From Marinirhabdus sp963799365 (GTDB lineage Bacteria; Bacteroidota; Bacteroidia; Flavobacteriales; Flavobacteriaceae), in NCBI GenBank assembly GCA_963799365.1, contig CAWCWV010000014.1:41521-105520 (forward strand): 64,000 bases of DNA, in the 5' to 3' direction. Below are positions 18,751 through 28,453 of the stretch, piece by piece (positions within the stretch are counted from its first letter, which is position 1; every line of letters starts with the position of its first letter). The position numbers were made by a program, and so were the translations under genes. Under the pieces are notes generated by a model. It saw only the letters and a list, made by a program, of their open reading frames with translations, did not search any database and was not told where the DNA came from.

Positions 18751-20088
18751 ATGATGCAATGGGAAGAGTTGCTTTCGCTACAAAAACATGGCGATACCAA
18801 GAAACGGTTACGTATTGAAGAAAACGAATCCCGCACGGGCTTCGAAGTAGATTATGACCGGGTTATATTTTCTTCGGCCTTCAGAAGCTTGCAGGATAAA
18901 ACCCAGGTAATCCCATTGTCCAAAACTTCTTTTGTGCACACACGTTTAACCCATAGTTTGGAAGTAAGCGTCGTTGGGCGCTCTTTAGGAAGACAGGTTG
19001 GGAAAGCGATTTTAGAAAAACATCCACATTTATTAAAAGTACACGGTTTCCAGTCAACCGATTTTGGAGCCATCGTCGCAGCAGCGGCTTTAGCACACGA
19101 TATTGGCAATCCTCCTTTTGGACATAGCGGTGAAAAAGCAATTGGCGCCTATTTTTTAAGCGGAAAAGGAAAACGATTTAAATCGCAACTTACCCCAAAA
19201 CAATACCAGGATTTAGTAGATTTTGAAGGCAATGCCAACGGTTTTAAGATTTTAACTGAAAGTAAGAATGGAGTCAATGGCGGCTTGCGACTTACCTTTG
19301 CCACCTTGGGAGCTTTTATGAAATATCCCAAGGAGAGCCTTCCGAAGAAACCTTCAAGGCACATTGCAGATAAAAAATACGGCGTTTTTCAGAACGATGT
19401 TGCGTTTTTCAATGAAGTAGCAGAAACATTAGGTCTTCCTAAAAGAGGAAATGAAGGTGCTATGAGTTATGACCGTCATCCGCTGTGTTTTTTGGTAGAA
19501 GCTGCAGATGATATTTGTTACACTATTATAGATTTTGAAGATGGCATCAACCTGGGTTGGATTCCCGAAGAAACCGCTCTGGAATACCTATTACAGTTGG
19601 TGAAAAATTCTATCAATAAAGAAAAATATGCTACGCTTTCTCAAGCTAAAGACAGACTGGCGTATTTACGTTCTTTGGCGATAAACACCTTAATTTCTGA
19701 AGCTGTTGAAATTTTCATTAAAAATGAAGAAGCCATTTTAAAAGGCGATTTTACAGAAGCTTTATTAGATAAAAGTCGGTATCAAGCACAGATCACCGAT
19801 ATTATAAAAGAAAGTATTTCTAAAGTCTACGAAAGCCCTGAAGTAATAGAAAAAGAGCTAGCAGGCTATCAGATTCTTACGACATTATTGGATACATATA
19901 CCACAGCTTTTGAAAATGAAGCTAGCAATACGTTGCGCCACTACGACAAACTGATCCTAAAAAGTTTCGAAGAAACAGAAATACCCTCCAACACCTACGA
20001 TTATTTAATGCTGTGTTGTAACTACGTCTCTATGTTAACCGATGGGCAGGCACTACAACTGTTTCAAAAGATAAACGGGAATTTGTAG
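18751..20088 (+). CDS. dgt: Deoxyguanosinetriphosphate triphosphohydrolase-like protein (HD domain)
   Basis: 445 residues from the ATG at 18751 (MMQWEELLSLQKHGDT), preferred to 18718 because this is where family similarity starts. HD-domain metal residues are visible: HTRLTHSLEV (first His) and AHDIGNPPFGHSGE (HD pair), then YDRHPLCFLVEAADDICY with the last Asp. It splits dNTPs (classically dGTP) to deoxynucleoside and tripolyphosphate. It is convergent with dxs, and a 268-bp inverted repeat element lies between the two stops. Confidence 0.93.
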   Translation: MMQWEELLSLQKHGDTKKRLRIEENESRTGFEVDYDRVIFSSAFRSLQDKTQVIPLSKTSFVHTRLTHSLEVSVVGRSLGRQVGKAILEKHPHLLKVHGFQSTDFGAIVAAAALAHDIGNPPFGHSGEKAIGAYFLSGKGKRFKSQLTPKQYQDLVDFEGNANGFKILTESKNGVNGGLRLTFATLGAFMKYPKESLPKKPSRHIADKKYGVFQNDVAFFNEVAETLGLPKRGNEGAMSYDRHPLCFLVEAADDICYTIIDFEDGINLGWIPEETALEYLLQLVKNSINKEKYATLSQAKDRLAYLRSLAINTLISEAVEIFIKNEEAILKGDFTEALLDKSRYQAQITDIIKESISKVYESPEVIEKELAGYQILTTLLDTYTTAFENEASNTLRHYDKLILKSFEETEIPSNTYDYLMLCCNYVSMLTDGQALQLFQKINGNL

Positions 20089-20109
20089 TTATCATTGACT
20101 ATTAAAACC

Positions 20110-20377
20110 AGCTCCTTCCCCCAGCGGCTAAATATTTTAAATGGAGCTAAGACAATTTGTTCCGCGTATTGGGGGAAGGTGAATTTTGGAATATTGTCTA
20201 ATAAATTTTACATAATTTTAATCCAAAATTCGGAAGGGGGAGTTTAGAACCCTTCCGAATTTGACGATTAAACTTGTTTTTTGTTTCATAAATTTTCCGT
20301 CAAATCCACCTTCCCTTTAACGCAGAAAAAATTGGTTGAATTTATCTGATATTCAAAACCTGCTAAGGGAAGGAGCT
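20110..20377. repeat. 268-bp inverted-repeat element (MITE/REP-like) between dgt and dxs
   Basis: The ends are perfect 11-bp inverted repeats: AGCTCCTTCCC (20110-20120) and GGGAAGGAGCT (20367-20377). Each half contains a second inner hairpin arm (GGGGGAAGGT at 20171-20180, ACCTTCCC near 20308-20315), so the two halves are imperfect mirror copies. The centre is a 13-bp stem, 20226-20238 with 20250-20262. There is no coding frame. The right end overlaps the dxs stop codon (20376-20378). Confidence 0.75.
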
Positions 20378-22160
20378 AGCTTTCTAAGACCATTAATATT
20401 TCAGCCTGTATTTTCTTCGCTGAAATCCCAACCAAATCTTGCAACTCTTCCACAGTAGCATGCTCCGGGAACTCGTCAGGGATGCCTAGAATTTTGATTT
20501 TATTTTGAAAGTTATGTTCTGAAGCAAATTCAACAATAGCACTTCCCAACCCGCCTTTTTTGACACCGTCTTCCACCGTAATTATTTTTGAATGGTTGTT
20601 GAAAATTTGATGGAGCATTGCTTTATCCAGCGGTTTCAAAAACCGAATATCGTAATGTGCAATTTTTTTTACTGAAGATTTTTCGACATCCAAGATTGCT
20701 TCTGTAACATTGTTTGCCATCGTTCCAATACTTAAAACTGCAATTGCACCTCCGTCTTTTAACTGAACCGCTTTTCCTAATTCAATAGCTTTAAAAGGCT
20801 GTTGCCAATCTAAAATAGTTCCACGACCTCTGGGATAACGAATGGCAATGGGTATTTCCAATCCAAGTTGGGCCGTATATAAAATATTCCGAAGTTCCAG
20901 TTCATTACGTGGTGCAAATAAGATGAGGTTGGGAATACATCGTAAGTACGCTATATCAAAAATACCATGATGCGTAGCGCCGTCTTCCCCTACAATCCCC
21001 GAACGATCCAGACAAAATATCACAGGGAGTTTTTGCAAACATACATCGTGAATGAGCTGGTCGTAGGCGCGTTGTAAAAAGGTAGAATAAATGTTACAAA
21101 AAACGGTCATTCCCTGTGTTGCTAATCCTGCGGCAAATGTTACAGCATGTTGCTCTGCAATACCTACGTCAAACGCACGATTTGGAAAGGCTTCCATCAT
21201 GAATTTTAGTGAACTTCCCGTGGGCATTGCCGGGGTAATGCCAACAATTTTTTCGTTTGCTGAAGCTAGTTCTACTAGGGTTTTTCCAAATACATCTTGA
21301 AATTTCGGAGGCAAAATTTCGGTAGATTTAGGAAATAGATCACCTGTTTTAGCATTAAATTTTCCAGGCGCATGGTATTTTACCTGGTCTTCTTCGGCCT
21401 GGCGTAAACCCTTCCCTTTTTTAGTGATAACGTGTAATAGTTTTGGCCCTTTAACGTCTTTTAATCTTTTTAATTCAGCAATTAAAGTTGAAAGATCGTG
21501 GCCATCCACAGGTCCCGAATAGTTGAAATTCAACGCTTCAAAAATATTGTCTGTATCTGGGGCACCATCTAGATTTACTTGGGTAAGATAGTTTTTTAAA
21601 GCACCTACACTGGGGTCAATTCCAATAGCATTGTCATTTAAGATCACTAATAAATTTGTTTTGGTAACGCCAGCGTGGTTAAGCGCTTCAAAAGCCATTC
21701 CGCTAGCAATAGAAGCATCGCCCACGACCGCAATATGCTGAATAGTGTGTTTCCCATTTAACTGATTGGCAATAGCCATCCCCAATGCTGCCGAAATTGC
21801 TGTACTACTATGTCCAACGCCAAAAGTGTCATAGTCGCTTTCTGTTCTTTTTGGAAAACCGCTAATGCCATCCAAGCGTCTATTGGTGTGAAATTTATCC
21901 CTTCGCCCGGTAAGTATTTTATGTCCGTAGGCCTGGTGACCCACGTCCCAAACTAACAAATCTTCAGGAGTGTTAAAAACATAATGGAGCGCGACGGTTA
22001 ATTCGGCAACTCCCAAGCTTGCGCCTAAATGACCTTCTTTGGTAGCTACGGCATTAATTATAAAATCCCGTAATTCTTGGGTGAGCTGCGGGAGCTGTTC
22101 TTCAGAAAGTTTTCGAAGATCATCAGGGAAATTAATTGTATGTAGCAGGTTTTTTTGCAT
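20376..22160 (-). CDS. dxs: 1-deoxy-D-xylulose-5-phosphate synthase
   Basis: 594 residues. Thiamine diphosphate motif GDASIASGMAFEALNHAG...LVILNDNAIGID, transketolase pyrimidine domain with DVGIAEQHAVTFAAGLA, and the LDRSGIVGEDGATHHG segment identify DXS. It condenses pyruvate and glyceraldehyde 3-phosphate, the first step of the MEP isoprenoid route. The stop codon lies inside the end of the inverted repeat element, so the last residues (ILMVLES) may have been changed by its insertion. It is divergent from tadA. Confidence 0.95.
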   Translation of the reverse strand: MQKNLLHTINFPDDLRKLSEEQLPQLTQELRDFIINAVATKEGHLGASLGVAELTVALHYVFNTPEDLLVWDVGHQAYGHKILTGRRDKFHTNRRLDGISGFPKRTESDYDTFGVGHSSTAISAALGMAIANQLNGKHTIQHIAVVGDASIASGMAFEALNHAGVTKTNLLVILNDNAIGIDPSVGALKNYLTQVNLDGAPDTDNIFEALNFNYSGPVDGHDLSTLIAELKRLKDVKGPKLLHVITKKGKGLRQAEEDQVKYHAPGKFNAKTGDLFPKSTEILPPKFQDVFGKTLVELASANEKIVGITPAMPTGSSLKFMMEAFPNRAFDVGIAEQHAVTFAAGLATQGMTVFCNIYSTFLQRAYDQLIHDVCLQKLPVIFCLDRSGIVGEDGATHHGIFDIAYLRCIPNLILFAPRNELELRNILYTAQLGLEIPIAIRYPRGRGTILDWQQPFKAIELGKAVQLKDGGAIAVLSIGTMANNVTEAILDVEKSSVKKIAHYDIRFLKPLDKAMLHQIFNNHSKIITVEDGVKKGGLGSAIVEFASEHNFQNKIKILGIPDEFPEHATVEELQDLVGISAKKIQAEILMVLES

Positions 22161-22165
22161 TGAAG

Positions 22166-22173
22166 CAAAGATA
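22166..22173 (-). promoter_or_regulatory. -7 box (TATCTTTG) of dxs
   Basis: On the minus strand TATCTTTG matches the TAnnTTTG consensus five bases before the dxs ATG at 22160. Confidence 0.45.
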
Positions 22174-22223
22174 CTACTTCGGTACTATTTTACTTCTATC
22201 GAGATAAAATCACTCAGTATTCT

Positions 22224-22231
22224 TAATTTTG
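22224..22231 (+). promoter_or_regulatory. -7 box (TAATTTTG) of tadA
   Basis: TAATTTTG fits the TAnnTTTG consensus. It sits nine bases before the tandem heptamers, so transcription would begin near the start of the repeat array. Confidence 0.45.
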
Positions 22232-22240
22232 TAGTTTTAA

Positions 22241-22296
22241 ACAGAGAACAGAGAACAGAGAACAGAGAACAGAGAACAGAGAACAGAGAACAGAGA
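22241..22296 (+). repeat. Eight perfect heptamer repeats (ACAGAGA) abutting the tadA start
   Basis: The 7-bp unit ACAGAGA is repeated eight times without error from 22241 to 22296, directly before the ATG at 22297. The purine-rich array also supplies the only ribosome-binding-like sequence. Copy number can change by slippage. Confidence 0.95.
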
Positions 22297-22746
22297 ATGT
22301 TACAACCCTTCGACGATACCTACTTTATGAAAAAGGCTTTACAGGAAGCTGAAGCTGCCTATGACCAGGGCGAAATACCTATAGGCGCAGTAATTGTAGT
22401 AAAAAACCAAATAATTGCCAGAGCGCACAACCTGACCGAAACCTTGACAGATGTAACCGCACACGCAGAGATGCAAGCCATCACGGCGGCGGCAAATTAT
22501 TTGGGCGGAAAGTATTTAATAGATTGTACCTTATATGTTACTATCGAACCTTGCCAAATGTGTGCTGGAGCATTATTCTGGAGTCAGATTTCTAGAATTG
22601 TATACGGGGCCAGAGATGCGCAGCGTGGTTGTATTGAAATGGGAACTAAACTGCATCCAAAAACAAAACTAGAAGGTGGTATTCTTGCGGAAGAAACTTC
22701 TGGTTTATTAAAGCGATTTTTTATTGAAAAGCGAAATTTAAATTAA
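22297..22746 (+). CDS. tadA: tRNA-specific adenosine deaminase
   Basis: 149 residues from ATG 22297 (MLQPFDDTYFMKKALQEAE). The frame is open further upstream, but that part is repeat-encoded and opposite dxs, so it is not used. Zinc site H56-A-E58 (HAEMQAI) and P85-C86-Q-M-C89, with the TadA-type ...GARDAQRGCIEMGTKL loop. It converts A34 to inosine in tRNA-Arg(ACG), and is normally essential. An array of eight heptamers forms the leader, so its expression may vary with repeat number. Confidence 0.93.
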   Translation: MLQPFDDTYFMKKALQEAEAAYDQGEIPIGAVIVVKNQIIARAHNLTETLTDVTAHAEMQAITAAANYLGGKYLIDCTLYVTIEPCQMCAGALFWSQISRIVYGARDAQRGCIEMGTKLHPKTKLEGGILAEETSGLLKRFFIEKRNLN

Positions 22747-22783
22747 TTCTGCAACAGAGCGGAGTCGAAGCTAAGAACACAAA

Positions 22784-22815
22784 AAAATCCTCCAAGTTAA
22801 CACTTGGAGGATTTT
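22784..22815. terminator. Bidirectional terminator between tadA and the cold-shock gene
   Basis: AAAATCCTCCAAGT (22784-22797) pairs with ACTTGGAGGATTTT (22802-22815) around TAAC. Confidence 0.85.
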
Positions 22816-22840
22816 GCGGTTGATTTTACGAATATATATC

Positions 22841-23038
22841 TTAGTCGTGAAGTACGCGAACTTGTCCCGCCGTCATTCCTTTTCTTCCTTCTTCTTCAAC
22901 ATATTCTACTTTGTCACCTTCGTTAAGAGCTTCGCCATTAAGTCCGGTTACGTGTACGAAAATGTCTTTTCCGGTATCATCGTTTGTGATGAATCCGTAA
23001 CCTTTCGATTCGTTAAAAAATTTTACTGTTCCTTCCAT
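22841..23038 (-). CDS. Cold-shock domain protein
   Basis: 65 residues, a single cold-shock domain. RNP1 is KGYGFI and RNP2 is DIFVH, which bind single-stranded RNA/DNA. It acts as an RNA chaperone. The 5' leader is about 30 bases, with a TAACTTTG -7 box and a GTAAC...GTTAC palindrome upstream. Family members in Bacteroidota are often constitutive; cold induction cannot be judged here. Confidence 0.93.
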   Translation of the reverse strand: MEGTVKFFNESKGYGFITNDDTGKDIFVHVTGLNGEALNEGDKVEYVEEEGRKGMTAGQVRVLHD

Positions 23039-23066
23039 TGTAATAAAAAATATGGTTAATAAGTAA

Positions 23067-23074
23067 CAAAGTTA
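23067..23074 (-). promoter_or_regulatory. -7 box (TAACTTTG) of the cold-shock gene
   Basis: Minus-strand TAACTTTG fits TAnnTTTG. It overlaps the palindrome GTAAC-AAA-GTTAC (23063-23075). Confidence 0.45.
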
Positions 23075-23188
23075 CATTATTTCTACAATCGTAGGTTATC
23101 AAAATGTAACTTTTTAAATTAAACCCAATTAACTTTCAAATTTTTTTAGTTAAAAACAGAAGAATAGAATCGTTTAGTTTTAAGGGGG

Positions 23189-23434
23189 TTATATTTTTTT
23201 ATCCTTGCTTTCTTGTCGCATTTTGTCTAAATTTTCCTTGGTAAGCATATAATCTTTAAAGCTTTTATTTCGCCAACGATGGTAAACAAAAAGTGGCATC
23301 CAAAGAAAGAACAAACCAGAAATGCCAATTCCAATACAAAAAGCTCCCGTTTTGAAATCTTCAGGTTTAATATAAAAACCGAATGCTATAGAAACTGTAA
23401 TGAGTAGAAATAGTATAATGAGTAGGTATCTCAT
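23189..23434 (-). CDS. Small membrane protein, unknown function
   Basis: 81 residues with two hydrophobic helices (about 3-20 and 32-52) and a charged C-terminal tail (KENLDKMRQESKDKKI). It lies 48 bases downstream of the aspS stop on the same strand, so it may be co-transcribed. No family recognised. Confidence 0.6.
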   Translation of the reverse strand: MRYLLIILFLLITVSIAFGFYIKPEDFKTGAFCIGIGISGLFFLWMPLFVYHRWRNKSFKDYMLTKENLDKMRQESKDKKI

Positions 23435-23482
23435 AATATTAATTTGGGATAAGATCCCTCGAATGCGCTCAAGGTGATATTT

Positions 23483-25234
23483 TTATTTCAAATCGACTTT
23501 CAAGTGTAACTCTTCCAGTTGCGCTTTATCTAATGGTGCAGGAGCATCTATCATTACATCGCGCCCGCTGTTGTTTTTTGGAAAAGCAATAAAATCACGT
23601 ATGGTTTCTTGTCCGCCTAAAATAGCAACCAGTCTATCCAATCCAAAGGCAATCCCACCGTGAGGTGGTGCGCCATATTCAAAAGCATCCATTAGGAAGC
23701 CGAATTGCGCCTTTGCTTCTTCTTCAGAAAAACCAAGATGTTTTAGCATAATTGCTTGTGTTTTTTTATCGTGAATCCTGATGGATCCACCGCCTATTTC
23801 GTTTCCGTTCAGGACAAGATCGTATGCATTTGCTTTTACATCGCCAGGGTTGGTGTCCAATAATCCCAATTGTCCAGGTTTTGGAGAGGTGAAGGGGTGA
23901 TGCATGGCGTGATAGTGACCTGTTTCTTCGTCTAATTCCAATAAAGGAAAATCTACAACCCACAAAGGAGCAAACTCATGTGCTTTACGAAGACCTAATC
24001 TTGCTGCCAGTTCCATACGTAATGCTGAAAGTTGTGCTCGTACTTTATTGGTGTCTCCAGAAAGAATGCATATAAGGTCACCAGATGAAGCTCCAGTAAT
24101 TTCGGCCCACTTAGCTAAATCTTCCTGATCGTAAAATTTATCGACAGAGGATTTGTAGCTTCCGTCATCGTTTACTCGGCAATATACCATTCCTAAAGCG
24201 CCAACTTGAGGGCGTTTTACCCAATCAATAAGATTGTCAATTTCTTTTCTAGTGTATGTATTACCTCCGGGTACAGCAATACCTACCACCAACTCAGCAG
24301 TATTAAAAACGCCAAAATCTTTATGTTGTGTAACTGTATTCAGTTCGCCAAATTTCATCCCAAATCGAATGTCTGGTTTATCGTTTCCGTAGATGCGCAT
24401 GGCGTCGTCGTACTGCATTCTTGGGAAATCGCCAATTTCTACTCCATTAATTTCTTTCAGCAAATAACGGGTGAGTCCCTCAAAAGTGTTTAGGATGTCT
24501 TCCTGATCTATAAATGCCATTTCACAATCTATTTGAGTGAATTCTGGTTGCCTGTCTGCTCGTAGATCTTCGTCTCTAAAACATTTTACTATTTGGAAGT
24601 ATTTGTCTATTCCACCCACCATCAATAATTGCTTAAAGGTTTGTGGCGACTGTGGAAGGGCATAAAACTGTCCTTCATTCATTCTACTTGGCACTACAAA
24701 ATCTCGCGCACCTTCGGGAGTAGACTTAATAAGGTAGGGAGTTTCCACCTCAATAAATTGTTTTTCAGAAAGATAATTACGTACGGCCATGGTTACTTTA
24801 TGGCGAAATATTAAGTTGTTACGTACGGGATTACGGCGTATGTCCAGGTAGCGATATTTCATACGCAGATCTTCCCCGCCATCGGTTTCATCTTCAATAG
24901 TAAAAGGTGGGGTAAGGGATTTGTTTAAAACTGAAATTTCAGAAACTAAAATTTCAATAGCCCCAGTAGGCATATTTGGGTTCTTACTTTCACGCTCAAT
25001 CACCGTTCCTGTTGCCTGTATCACAAATTCTCGCCCTAATTGCGAAGCGGTTTCCATCATTTCCTTTGGAGTGCGTTCTTCGTCAAAAATAAGTTGGGTG
25101 ATCCCATAACGGTCGCGGAGGTCCACCCAGACCATAAATCCTTTATCTCGTGTTTTTTGTACCCAACCAGCAAGGGTTACTTGTTTATTGATATCTGCGG
25201 CACTTAGTTGGCCATTGGTGTGCGTTCTGTACAT
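23483..25234 (-). CDS. aspS: Aspartyl-tRNA synthetase
   Basis: 583 residues, the bacterial length. Order: OB-fold anticodon-binding domain (about 1-110, ITLAGWVQKTRDKGFMVWVDLRDRYG-like), class II catalytic core with FRDEDLRADRQPEFTQIDCEM, a GAD insertion (about 280-420) and motif 3 HGGIAFGLDRLVAIL. It charges tRNA-Asp in the cytoplasm. It is probably followed by the small membrane protein on one transcript. Confidence 0.96.
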   Translation of the reverse strand: MYRTHTNGQLSAADINKQVTLAGWVQKTRDKGFMVWVDLRDRYGITQLIFDEERTPKEMMETASQLGREFVIQATGTVIERESKNPNMPTGAIEILVSEISVLNKSLTPPFTIEDETDGGEDLRMKYRYLDIRRNPVRNNLIFRHKVTMAVRNYLSEKQFIEVETPYLIKSTPEGARDFVVPSRMNEGQFYALPQSPQTFKQLLMVGGIDKYFQIVKCFRDEDLRADRQPEFTQIDCEMAFIDQEDILNTFEGLTRYLLKEINGVEIGDFPRMQYDDAMRIYGNDKPDIRFGMKFGELNTVTQHKDFGVFNTAELVVGIAVPGGNTYTRKEIDNLIDWVKRPQVGALGMVYCRVNDDGSYKSSVDKFYDQEDLAKWAEITGASSGDLICILSGDTNKVRAQLSALRMELAARLGLRKAHEFAPLWVVDFPLLELDEETGHYHAMHHPFTSPKPGQLGLLDTNPGDVKANAYDLVLNGNEIGGGSIRIHDKKTQAIMLKHLGFSEEEAKAQFGFLMDAFEYGAPPHGGIAFGLDRLVAILGGQETIRDFIAFPKNNSGRDVMIDAPAPLDKAQLEELHLKVDLK

Positions 25235-25483
25235 ATTATTTTCCTACGTAGATGTGAATGTCTTTAATGAATAAAATTTTTATTTCTAAAGCGAAACAAG
25301 GGTGCAAATTTAAGAAGATAAAATAGGATAGGCGTATAAGAAAGAATTTATCATTGTGGTTTTCAGATATTTTGAAAATTTCATCACTTTTATAAAGAAA
25401 TCATTATGAAATTTTTAAGAATACGTTGGTATTTTTAAATATTTAGCAGTAATTTCGACAAACATTAACTTAAATCATAAACT

Positions 25484-28441
25484 ATGAAACAAAACAACTT
25501 TAATCGCGGGAGGCTCCTGCTTTTCTTATTCTTGTTGCCGTGCTTTGTGTTTGCACAAAACACAATTACAGGTAAGGTAACAGATGCAAGTGGAGAAACC
25601 GTTCCCTTTGCGAATGTAATTGTAAAAGGTACTAGCGTGGGTACTACCACAAGTATTGATGGTATGTATTCTATTGATGTACCAAATTTGCCAGCAACAT
25701 TGGTATTCTCTTCTTTAGGATATACAACTATCGAGCAAAAAGTAAGTATTTCTGAAACTGTAAACATCACTATGAGCGAATCTGCTCAGGCTTTGGATGA
25801 GGTAGTAATTACAGGTCTGGCAACTTCTATCAAGAGATCGAACTCTGCAAATGCAGTAGCATCCCTTTCTGCCGAAGACCTGGTAGGTAAAACACCACCT
25901 CCAACACTGGACGGTGCCCTTTATGGAAAATTTGCTGGAGCTGTAGTAAATGCGAATTCTGGAGCACCAGGTGGAGGTCTATCGGTGAAACTTCGTGGAG
26001 CAACCTCAATTTCATCAAACGTACAACCACTATATATTATTGATGGGATTTATATTGATAACTCCTCTATCTCAACTGGTTTAAATGCGGTTTCAGCTGC
26101 ATCGGCTGGAGGGAGTGCTTCTAACCAAGACAACCCTACCAACCGTATTGCAGATATTAACCCAGAAGATATTGCCAATATTGAAATCTTAAAAGGTGCT
26201 TCTGCAGCAGCTATTTATGGATCACGTGCGGCAGCTGGGGTTATTATCATAACAACTAAAAGAGGTAAAGCTGGTGAAACTAAATTTAAGTTTTCTCAAT
26301 CTGTAGGTTGGACGGAAGCTATTAACCTTTTAGGGGTTCGGGATTACACTAGACAACGTGTATTTGATTCTTTTGGTAGTGATGCAGCAGATGCTTTTGT
26401 AAATGCTAAAAATAATGGTACGCTAGTTGATTACGAAAATGAAATTTTTGGAGAAAAAGGTTTTATTCGTTTAACTAATTTTAGTATGAGTGGTGGGGAT
26501 GAAAAGACAAGATTTTTTGCTGGAGTAAGCCATAATAATGAAGAAGGTATTGTAAGAAATACTGGATATGAAAAAACGTCACTACGTTTAAACTTAGATC
26601 ACAAGGCTAAGGATTGGTTAAAATTCAGTTTGAGTTCTAACTATATTTATTCGTCTTCAGACCGTGGATTTTTTAACAATGATAACTCTGGAACTACCAT
26701 TGGTGTTGCTTTAACAGCAACAAGACCTTGGGATAATTTATTGGCAGATGCAGATGGGAATTATCCAGATCACCCTAATAATGCCTCTAATCCATTACAA
26801 ACACGTGATCTAGTAACTAATAATGAAAAAGTAAATCGTTTCATTATAGGGGGTACTATGAATATGGACCTTTATAAAGCTGAACAATCTAATCTAGAAT
26901 TAGTACTTCGTGGAGGTTTGGATATGTACGGACAACAATCCAGAGCTATTTTCCCTAAGGCATTACAGTTTCAAAGACCTGAGAATGGAGGGTTAAATGG
27001 GGTTTCCGTACAAGGAGATACACAAAACAAAAATTATAACCTTGCTGGGTTTTTAGTACATAACTATTTTACTGAAAGCGATATTAACTTTAGAACACAA
27101 GCTGGTTTAACGAATGAACGTTTTGAAACAGATGGAAAATTAGTAACAGCTACGGGACTAGTTGCGTCTGAAACAAACGTAGATCAAGCTGCTAATACTG
27201 GAGTTAGACAAGGAAGAGATAAACAAGAAGATGTTGGTTTCTTTGCACAAGAAGAGGTAAACTTTAACGACAAGGTTATTGCTACTTTTGGTGTTAGGGG
27301 AGATAAATCTTCTAGAACCGGTATACCAGATCAATATAATTATTACCCAAAGGCTTCTGTAGCTGTTAATTTAACTGAGTTTGGTCTTGGTGGTGATGAA
27401 AGTTTACTTAACCAATTTAAGTTAAGAGCAGCGTACGGTGAAGCTGGAAACTTCCCTCCTCCAGGTGCATTATTTACCTCATATAATGCTTTTACAACCG
27501 ATGGAAATTTAGGTATCAGTCTAATTGGGGTTAGAGGATCTAAGGATATCAATTTTGAAAGACAGAAAGAATTAGAATTTGGTACAGATATAGGATTCTT
27601 TGAAGGTAGATTAAGTTTTTCAGGTTCTTATTACATAAAGACTGTTGATGATCTTATTCTACAATCAGCTTTACCTCCTTCTACAGGATTTACCGCAGAA
27701 ATTGTAAACGCAGGTGAACTTCAGAATAAGGGTATTGAACTTGCATTAAATGCGACACCAGTTCAAAACGATAATTTCCAATGGGATATTGGGGTGAACT
27801 GGTTTAGAAACCGTTCAGAAATTACACGCTTAGACGTGGAGCCATTTAACATAGGAGCATTTGGTGCTGGTCTTGGAACATTCAGAATAGAAGAAGGTTT
27901 CAGTGCAACACAAATTGTTGGATCGTATCCAGATGGCTTGCGTGTAATTGGAGACGCTGAACCAGACTTCCAAATGGGGATGAATAATAACTTAAAATGG
28001 AAAAATATCGATCTATCATTCTTATGGCAATGGAAAAAAGGTGGAGACAACATCAACCTTACTAATTTATTAACAGACTTGAACGGAACAAGTGCCGATT
28101 TTGATGATATCACCTTAGATCCAGAAGGAATTGTTCCTAATGGACAATTTAGACCAAGTGCTAATGCAGATGTTTTTGTTCAGGATGCATCGTATGTTCG
28201 TTTACGTGAAATAGGTTTGTATTACACACTAGATTCTAAGATACTAGGTAATGTCCTTGGTGGAAATATAGACTCGGTTAGAATAGGCTTATCTGGAACC
28301 AACGTACTTAACTTCTTTGATTATAACAGTTATGATCCTGAAGTTTCAAACTTTGGTGGTGGAACAATCTTTACGGGTGTTGAAGTTACACCATTCCCAT
28401 CTTCAAAAAGATACTTATTTCACCTAGGTGTTAACTTTTAA
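25484..28441 (+). CDS. SusC/RagA family TonB-linked outer membrane transporter
   Basis: 985 residues. Signal peptide to about FAQ (25), a CarboxypepD_reg-like domain (NTITGKVTDASGETVPFANVIVKGTSVGTTT, about 26-110), then a plug with SusC motifs (LRGATSISSNVQPLYIIDGIY and NIEILKGASAAAIYGSRAAAGVIIITTKRG). The barrel ends in RYLFHLGVNF. It forms a two-gene unit with the SusD partner 12 bases downstream. It takes up glycans, peptides or other oligomers; no degradative enzyme gene is adjacent, so the substrate is unknown. Confidence 0.93.
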   Translation: MKQNNFNRGRLLLFLFLLPCFVFAQNTITGKVTDASGETVPFANVIVKGTSVGTTTSIDGMYSIDVPNLPATLVFSSLGYTTIEQKVSISETVNITMSESAQALDEVVITGLATSIKRSNSANAVASLSAEDLVGKTPPPTLDGALYGKFAGAVVNANSGAPGGGLSVKLRGATSISSNVQPLYIIDGIYIDNSSISTGLNAVSAASAGGSASNQDNPTNRIADINPEDIANIEILKGASAAAIYGSRAAAGVIIITTKRGKAGETKFKFSQSVGWTEAINLLGVRDYTRQRVFDSFGSDAADAFVNAKNNGTLVDYENEIFGEKGFIRLTNFSMSGGDEKTRFFAGVSHNNEEGIVRNTGYEKTSLRLNLDHKAKDWLKFSLSSNYIYSSSDRGFFNNDNSGTTIGVALTATRPWDNLLADADGNYPDHPNNASNPLQTRDLVTNNEKVNRFIIGGTMNMDLYKAEQSNLELVLRGGLDMYGQQSRAIFPKALQFQRPENGGLNGVSVQGDTQNKNYNLAGFLVHNYFTESDINFRTQAGLTNERFETDGKLVTATGLVASETNVDQAANTGVRQGRDKQEDVGFFAQEEVNFNDKVIATFGVRGDKSSRTGIPDQYNYYPKASVAVNLTEFGLGGDESLLNQFKLRAAYGEAGNFPPPGALFTSYNAFTTDGNLGISLIGVRGSKDINFERQKELEFGTDIGFFEGRLSFSGSYYIKTVDDLILQSALPPSTGFTAEIVNAGELQNKGIELALNATPVQNDNFQWDIGVNWFRNRSEITRLDVEPFNIGAFGAGLGTFRIEEGFSATQIVGSYPDGLRVIGDAEPDFQMGMNNNLKWKNIDLSFLWQWKKGGDNINLTNLLTDLNGTSADFDDITLDPEGIVPNGQFRPSANADVFVQDASYVRLREIGLYYTLDSKILGNVLGGNIDSVRIGLSGTNVLNFFDYNSYDPEVSNFGGGTIFTGVEVTPFPSSKRYLFHLGVNF

Positions 28442-28453
28442 AAAAAATAAATT

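Noticed and set aside
22039..22296. Long N-terminal extension of TadA
   Set aside because: The extension is antisense to dxs and repeat-encoded; family similarity begins at 22297.
22241..22296. CRISPR-like array
   Set aside because: The units are contiguous heptamers without spacers.
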